Shown here: positions 57,321 through 64,000 of the stretch, piece by piece | Layout: each line of letters begins with the position of its first letter | Position numbering within the stretch: the first letter of the stretch is position 1 | NCBI GenBank assembly: GCA_035610365.1 | Contig: CM069432.1 | Span: 278,603,482 to 278,667,481, forward strand | Source of the DNA: Aquatica leii | Lineage: Eukaryota; Arthropoda; Insecta; Coleoptera; Lampyridae | Direction of reading: 5' to 3' | DNA: 64,000 bases | Made by a program: the position numbers and the translations under genes | The notes under the pieces: generated by a model | Database searches by the model: none | What the model was told of the DNA's origin: nothing | Seen by the model: only the letters and a program-made list of their open reading frames with translations

Positions 57321-59841
57321 GTTTTCTAAAAAAACTACTGTCATTGTGAATAAAAGAAGTACATAAGTCTCTAAAACTTATCCATTGGTTATAGCCACCC
57401 GAGAGTGCAAGTATTTGTATTTGAACAAGATGTTGTAGTTTTCAACAATTTTTTTTTTACTTACTAAACGCATACATGTAATCTTTAATTAGCGTTTTAA
57501 GTTCTAAGTATGCGTCTTCAGTACTGTCATAGCATTCTTCAACATCTATAGATTTTGAACTTTCTTGTTATTGTAATACGATAATAAAATTATAGCTTTT
57601 TAAGTAACTTACCCAATGTTCATTTAATGTGTTCATTCGTATTTCTAAATAACTCTTAGTAATTTTTGTTTGGCACGCTTCTTGGTATTTGTGAATAATT
57701 TTACAAATTTTGTCGAATACTCACACAATAGAGCAAAATGTTGTTTTGTATTACCTTCTGTCATGGTTTTGATAAAGTTCACAACAAATGTTCACAACGT
57801 GTTATGAGAAAATTAGGTTCCTCGAGTTGGGCAGCTAATAATAAATAGTTACGCTGGCCTTCTTGTAACAAAACAAAGCAACGGCTAGCACAGCTTCTCT
57901 GGAGATGGATCGCAGGCAGAATATATATTTATTTTATCATAGAAGATGAAGAAAGTACATCAATATAAATTTTCGCAAATATAGATATCTGGGTTGAATT
58001 GATTATTAATTGCGTCGAATAGTACACACCGTACAACAAGCTGACCCTGTTGGTCTAAACTTTTACATAAACATAACGTCTGAATTTATGTGCGCAAATT
58101 TTAAAATCGTAGACAAACAAATAATTTAAGCCTTCGAGACTCAACGCGCACTGCATATGGGTTTGTGAAGCACAAAAATATTATTAATTGTGTTAACCTA
58201 ACATGCACGTACGGTCATAAACGACATGACCACCAAAGCACGAATAAAAAAAATGAAATAGTAATACTTACAGTTAGGTTTTATCCAGTAGGGGATTAGC
58301 TAATTTCGTACTTGAGTTACCTAAAAAGTAATATAAACAAGCATATAATGTTAACACAAGAAAAAAGTCCCCTTTAGCATCCAATCTTTTAAGAACGCAA
58401 ATGCGCAGCGTTTCCCTTCGACTAAGCATAAGTTTTTCCAGTTTTTGTCGTAGTTCATCTCCAAAAGAGGGATAATCCTAAAGGTTTCCAACCCTTGACG
58501 GTGTATAAGAAATAACGTTATCAATAACGTGACGTCATGGAAGTTTTCCAACTAGGCCACCTGCTAGTTATCTTCAGCGATAACGGTAAACATGTGGTGG
58601 GTACCAAAATCCGTTACAGATTATTGGCACAGATCAAATTAAACCCCCAATAAAGAAAAATTTACACCACTTACCCCGATTCAGCCTTAAAAATGTAATT
58701 GCATATTTGCATGAAATGATCTAAAGGTGAAGGTTGCACCTGGCGTAAAAGTACAAAGCTCGTCGATGGTCTTACAGGAAGTGAAGTTAAATATGCTGTC
58801 TAAAATTTGATAATTTCGACGAAATAGTAAGAAATTCTGAAATTTTATACTTGAAGAGAATTTTTTATACTCGCGAATTTAACTACTAATGTTTAACATA
58901 ACAAATGCTATTACAATTTACAAATCAACTTAGATTTTTCAATTACGTTTGTGAGTATTATTTTTTATTACTTGTTGGGAAAACCCAATTACAAATTCAC
59001 ACTTTTTTGGCACATACATGTCTAAACTTTTTAAAACTAAACAGATCTGTATATTTTGTTCACGTGTACTCTGCGTGCGTTTGTTTACATCCACTGTAGC
59101 TTGAAAATGGATAGACTATAGCGTAAAATTTAAAAAAAAATAAAATTTGTTAACTATATCTATAAAAAATAGTAACTACAGAAGTATATAAATCTGACAA
59201 AAAGTACACACTTTTTACTTAACTATTTTGCTGTTAAATGATTTTTTAGTAATACTCGATTGTACAATAACGTGTGGTTTATTTTATTGCTTTTTATTGC
59301 ATGCTTTGCAGTACATTTGTGAATTCGCTTAATAATTAACAGAAATGTTCTGTAATCCACATCTTCTAGTAATTTGCTATTCATTAATTAGAATGCGTTT
59401 GGTTGTCATGCAGACATTTCATTAAAGGAACACTGTCACAGTTAACTTTATATTGGTTAATTAGATTATACTTTTAGTACATAAACGTGTTAATAAACTT
59501 TTGCTTTATTAATTGCATTATGTGTTTTGTTTATAAGTTGATTTATTAAATTAACAAAAAAGTTATATGTTTTAGTTGTAAAATACAATGCGTTTACTAA
59601 AAGTTTAGAAATTATATTGCAGATAAATTGAGATATTATCAGAAAAAGGCGTACCGCTTTAAATCAACTTTTTACTTGAATTCTAAAATTAAACTAAACC
59701 GAGCGTAGTAATATAGAACTTTAGAAATTCGTTTATTTAATTCTAATAGAAACTAAAATATACGTATTGGCAAAATTACATAATAATTTATTTATTTATT
59801 AAAATCAAACATAGTTTTTATCTATATACCTATATATATTT
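57321..59841. other. Long stretch without a gene
   Basis: About 2.5 kb of AT-rich DNA. Short frames (58351-58551 minus, 58905-59099 plus) show no domain. No element ends were found. Confidence 0.45.
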
Positions 59842-60305
59842 AAAAATGAATGGGTTTTATGTATCTATTTGGTGCACACGTGTCAATCGCCCCGTAAACA
59901 AACTCAAAATCTGAGCCTTTACGAGTTAAATTTACACGTAAGTGGTTAATTATAAAGAGAATTAATTGCATAAGATTAGATTATATAAATAAAAAATTTA
60001 AGAAGGAAGGAGAAACGGGTTAATTAAGTACCAATTTGTAAATATTGAATATTAAATATACGAATAAATATACAAACAACGTCGGGAGATAAGTGATATC
60101 ACCTCCGAAAGGTCGACTTGGGTGATAGCACTGCGCGCTACAAGACGATTAAATAGGCAACCGAAATAACAAATCAATGTTTAAAAGGAAGCATATCCAG
60201 GAATGCACAAGAATTAATAATTACAAGGTTAACAGCCACGTACGATTGTGAACATAGAAATAAATTACGGTAAAATTCAATTAAAGTGATTAATTAAAAT
60301 AAAAG

Positions 60306-61160
60306 ATGAGCGAGTTCGACAAAATTGAGGAAAAGCTTCAAAGAATAGAGGGGAACATGAACCAAATGAATACAAAATTACACACTAGTATCAGAAATGA
60401 TACAAGTAAAAGAAGAAAACGTAAAATTGAAAGCACAAATATTAGCGCAAGAAGGAAAAATAATTAATTTAGAAAGAGAAGTAAGAAAAAAGAATATTGT
60501 AATAAAAGGTGTAACAGATGAAGAAAACGAAAATGAAAATGAGTTAAGGGCCAAATTACAAACAATTATTCAAAAAATAGGTATGAACATAGACATAAAA
60601 GCCAATACCGACCAAGCCAGAAGAATTGGGCGCTACAGCAAGGACAAGAAAAGACCAATACACGTTAAATTAACTAAGGAAAGTACGAAACTAGCAATTC
60701 TTCAGAATGCGAAAAAACTTAAAGGATCTGACATATGGATCGACTAAGACTACACCAAGGAAACACAAGAAGAAAGAAGGAGATTAATACCACACCTGAA
60801 AGAAACGCGGAAAAAAGGGTTTAAGGCGCAGTTAAAATTCAATATGCTAATTGTGAACGACCAAATACACAAGGTCGAAGATTTAAGAAAGAAAGAAAAA
60901 TGGACAAAGGAAGATAGTTCAGAAACAAATACTCTAAAAAAGACAGTAACAGAAAGGTCCCCGGAGGGAAGCACTTTGGATGAACAACTACAGAAAATAT
61001 CCCGTACCGGGAGAAAAAACTGGTAGGAAAAGATAGGATAGGAGAAAACGATGACAAAAAAGGCAATGAACAAGGAAATGCGCAAATGAGAATACATCAA
61101 AAACAAAAAAATAGGAAAGGAAATAAATAATACAACAAAGAAGAACCGAAGGAAATAAAA
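60306..61160 (+). pseudogene. LINE ORF1: coiled coil and L1-type RRM protein, broken
   Basis: From the ATG at 60306 (MSEFDKIEEKLQRIEGNMNQ) a heptad-like coiled coil runs on in another frame (KEENVKLKAQILAQEGKIIN). It leads to EREVRKKNIVIKGV, the opening strand of the L1 ORF1p-type RRM, followed by QARRIGRYSKDKKRPIHVKL and a C-terminal domain (ERRRLIPHLKETRKKGFKAQ). Such proteins coat the element RNA as a chaperone. Breaks: a frameshift near 60395, a stop at 60745 and another near 61024. Confidence 0.7.
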
Positions 61161-61168
61161 CAAGAGAC

Positions 61169-63790
61169 GTGATAAAAATTGGCACCTGGAATGTGAAAAG
61201 CATCATAGGGAAAGAAAATGAAATAATCGAGAAGATGCAAATGCAAAACATCGACTATTTAGGCATAACGGAAACCAAAAGAAAAGGGAAAGGAGAAATG
61301 GAACTGAACGAAGGACACTGGCTGTATTGGTCAAAAGTAGAACAAGAAGAATGGGAAGCAAAAGGGGTAGGGTTAATAGTAAAAGCCGATAAAGTAAGAA
61401 ATATCAGGGAAGAAAGGTATATCAATGAAAGGCTGCTGGCACTAGACATCAAAATAGACAACGAGGAAGTGTGGGCGATAATAGTAGCGTATGCGCCCAA
61501 TGATAATGAAAGGAAGGAAATGAAAGATCAGTTTTATGAACTACTACAAATGGAAATTGATAGAGGAGAAAGAAATGTAATTATAATGGGAGATATGAAT
61601 GGCAGAGTACGCAATAACAATGAAGGCATAGAAAGGCACGTGGGGCAGCAGGGCGAAAATACTAAAAATGATAACGGTATAAGGCTAATAGGCCTATGTG
61701 TTGGAAATGACTTGGTGATCACCAACACGAAATTTATGCACAAGGACATATACAAATACACCAGAGAAGTCCGCTCCAAGAACGAAAAGTCAATCATTGA
61801 CTACTTTATTGTAAATACAGAAAATTGGAACAGAGTAAAGGATGTAAGAGTGAAAAGAAACGTCGAAATAGGAAGTGACCATTTCCTACTAAAAATGGAA
61901 CTCTGGATAAACGCGAAATATAAAGATGAGATAAAAAGGAAAATAAAAGTAAAACAAAAAATTAAAAGTTATAGGCTAAAGGAGAGTGAAATACAAAAAA
62001 TTTACCAAGAAAGTCTAGAGAAGCGAAGGAAAAGACATGGGAAGAGTTCGGAAACAGGATGAGAGTAAATTATTTAGAGAACCAAAAACTTTTCTATAAT
62101 ACATTAAAGCAATTAAAAAAAAAGAAACCACCCAAACTAAGAAACATAAAAGATAAAAACGGGAAAGTGATAACCGAAGAGAGGGAAATAATGTAAAGAT
62201 GGAAGGAATACTTTGAAGAACTAACAGAAGCAAGAAATAAAAACGTAGAACAAGAGATAAAGGAAATAAGAACGGGAGAGGGATACACAAAAGCTACAAA
62301 GAATCACAAAAGAAGAAATCGTTGAAGCAATCAAGAAACTCAAACTAGGGAAAGCACCAGGAGAAGATGAAATCACAGGCGAAATGTTGAGATATATGGG
62401 ACAGATAGCTGTAGAGGAATTCCGTGAGTTGCTAAATAAAATAATAGCACAAAAAATAATACCCACAGACTGGAATATAGGAATAATACTACCCCTATAC
62501 AAAAAAGAAGACATAAAGGAATGCTCAAATTATAGGGGCATTACACTAACGAGTATACCCGGCAAAGTATTAACCAGCATTATCGAGAAGCAACTGAGAG
62601 AAGAAATCGAAAACTCGCTGGAGGAGTCACAACATGGGTTCCGTAGAGGAAGAAGCACACAGGATCTAATTTTCACAATCAGACAATTAGGGGAAAAAAC
62701 GATAAAGAAAAAAAAGGAAATTCATATTTGCTTTATTGCAAAAAGCGTTCGACAGGGTAAGGAGAAAGGATGTGTGGGAAAGCCTAGAAAGAACAGGAAT
62801 AAGTAATGATATGATAGATGTGATCAAAGCACTATACAAAGACAATAGAAATAAAGTAAGGACACATAACAACGAGTCAGAACAATTCGAAACAAAAATA
62901 GGACTGAAACAGGGATGCGTGCTCGGCCCACTCCTATTCTCAGTACTCATGGACGACATAGTGAAGATTTGTAAAAAGAAATGGTACAATATGGAAGTGG
63001 GAAGCTGGAGATTGAATAGAATAACAATACAGGATATATGGTACTACTAGCAGAATCAGCGGAAAAACTCCAAGAAAACATTAATATCTACGATCGCGAG
63101 CTCAGAAAAATAAACATGGAGATAATTATAGAAAAAAACTAAAACTATGATTATGGCCAAGACAGACCTTCAACACAATATCAAGATAAAAGGACGAACA
63201 CTAGAACAAGTAACAAACTTTAAATATCTAGGTACAACAATAGATAACAAAGGAGAAATAGATAACAAAATAATGGAAAGAATAGGCAAGGTGGGAAAAA
63301 TATTCAACACGCTTAAAAACACGTTCCTCAAGAAAAAAGAAATTCCAGAACAAATAAAATCGGAAGTATAAAAAAAAGTAGTACGACCATCGTTAATTTA
63401 CGGCAGCGAATCATGGACGATAAACAGAAGAAACGAGAGCAAAATAGAGCAATGGAGATGAGATATTTGAGGAAAATTAAAGGAATAACAAGATTGGACA
63501 GAGTGAAAAATGAAAATATAACGAAACAATTGAAAGTGAAACCTATATTGACACTGGTAGGAGAAAGGCAGTTAGGTTGGATGGGACATCTGCTTCGAAT
63601 GGATGACAACAGGATAGCGAAGAGAGTATATGAAGCAAGAACAGAGGGGAAGAACGCAGTAGGCAGACCAAGAAGGAAATGGGAGGAACAAGTAAAAGTA
63701 GCAGAGGAAAATAGAAACATACAATGGAGAGAAGTAAGGAACCTGACAAGAGACAGAAAGACTTGGAATAAATTAATTAAGAATTGCTAA
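61169..63790 (+). pseudogene. LINE ORF2: AP endonuclease and reverse transcriptase, broken
   Basis: The endonuclease (61169-62000) shows IGTWNVKSI, ITETKRKGKG, IIVAYAPNDN, IIMGDMNGRV, DYFIVN and the final GSDHFLL, all catalytic blocks present. It resembles the RTE/BovB-related enzymes annotated in insects as craniofacial development protein 2-like. Reverse transcriptase follows with CSNYRGITL, ESQHGFRRGRSTQD, KAFDRV, LKQGCVLGPLLFSVLMDDI and GTTIDNKGEID, and the C-terminus has LGWMGHLLRMDDNRIAKRVY and GRPRRKWEEQV. The YADD motif expected just before MVLLAESAEKL (near 63030) is deleted. Other damage: frameshifts near 62040, 62300, 62740, 63050 and 63420, and stops near 62194, 63140 and 63370. 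Confidence 0.85.
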
Positions 63791-64000
63791 TCAAATGTAA
63801 TAAGATTTATAAGGTACATATATTGTAAACAGGGTTATAATCCGACACCGAAAGGTACAAGGAAATTAGATTAAATAAAAAAAAAAAAAATGAATGTTTG
63901 TCAGTATGTCCTTTATAGAATCGTAAACTATGCATTTGATCATGTGTTGATCTTCAGCAAAGTGTTGTGCATGAGTCTACAAAAGTTTCTGACTTGATAA

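Larger units (their letters stand above)
59853..63890 (+). mobile_element. Nearly full-length LINE with L1-like ORF1 and RTE-like ORF2, broken
   Basis: It has a 5' UTR, an ORF1 (from 60306), an endonuclease-RT ORF2 (61169-63790), a short 3' UTR and a poly(A) tract at 63877-63890. AAAAATGAATG precedes it at 59842-59852, and AATGAATG follows the poly(A), a plausible target duplication although it shares A residues with the tail. The element is very A-rich on its coding strand, which creates long antisense frames that are not genes. Confidence 0.8.

Noticed and set aside
60750-61163. Long minus-strand frames opposite the LINE at 60-64 kb, rich in Phe, Leu and Ser
   Set aside because: They mirror the A-rich coding strand of the LINE and have no domain; antisense shadows.

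Overview
The window is insect nuclear DNA, AT-rich, and almost entirely mobile-element debris around one small host gene family. The insect call rests on two intronless divergent ionotropic receptor (IR) genes and on the element mix: Jockey-, R1/Waldo- and RTE-type LINEs, Penelope-like elements (PLEs), pogo/Tigger and hAT DNA transposons, and Ty3/Gypsy and BEL/Pao fossils. The order is not determined. No rRNA, complete tRNA, CRISPR array or bacterial-style operon was seen.

Layout. 0-5.3 kb: a stretch without genes, a PLE endonuclease scrap, then IR copy A inside a duplicated block of about 3.1 kb. 5.4-9.4 kb: a PLE fragment, a decayed spliced gene with a DDE-like catalytic layout, and a relic of the 5' flank of the IR unit. 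10.2-17.2 kb: a Tigger element with perfect 24-bp ends, split by a 548-bp perfect palindrome of PLE type, then two more pogo-type transposase fossils. 17.3-24.8 kb: a Jockey-like LINE carrying two insertions, running into IR copy B. 24.8-28.9 kb: a hAT element with a recognisable target duplication and a fourth pogo-type remnant. 29.2-37.2 kb: a two-LTR Gypsy element with a TARG1-like macrodomain plus a CCCH zinc finger behind integrase. 40-46 kb: PLE end, second Gypsy fossil, and a decayed unidentified gene. 46.5-49.8 kb: a terminal-inverted-repeat element and an R1-clade LINE lodged in a CA microsatellite. 51-57.3 kb: pieces of a third Gypsy, a PLE, a BEL/Pao gag and an RTE-type LINE. 59.9-63.9 kb: a nearly full-length but broken LINE with an L1-like ORF1.

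The only genes that look functional are the two IRs. Each has one open reading frame of about 593 codons with a signal peptide, a two-lobed ligand-binding domain and three membrane segments. They differ at about 77 residues by hand count, and about a third of those fall in one stretch of the second lobe. The most unusual element is the Gypsy copy carrying an ADP-ribosyl-hydrolase-like macrodomain. All coordinates of element edges are by eye, and all family calls come from motif recognition without database searches.
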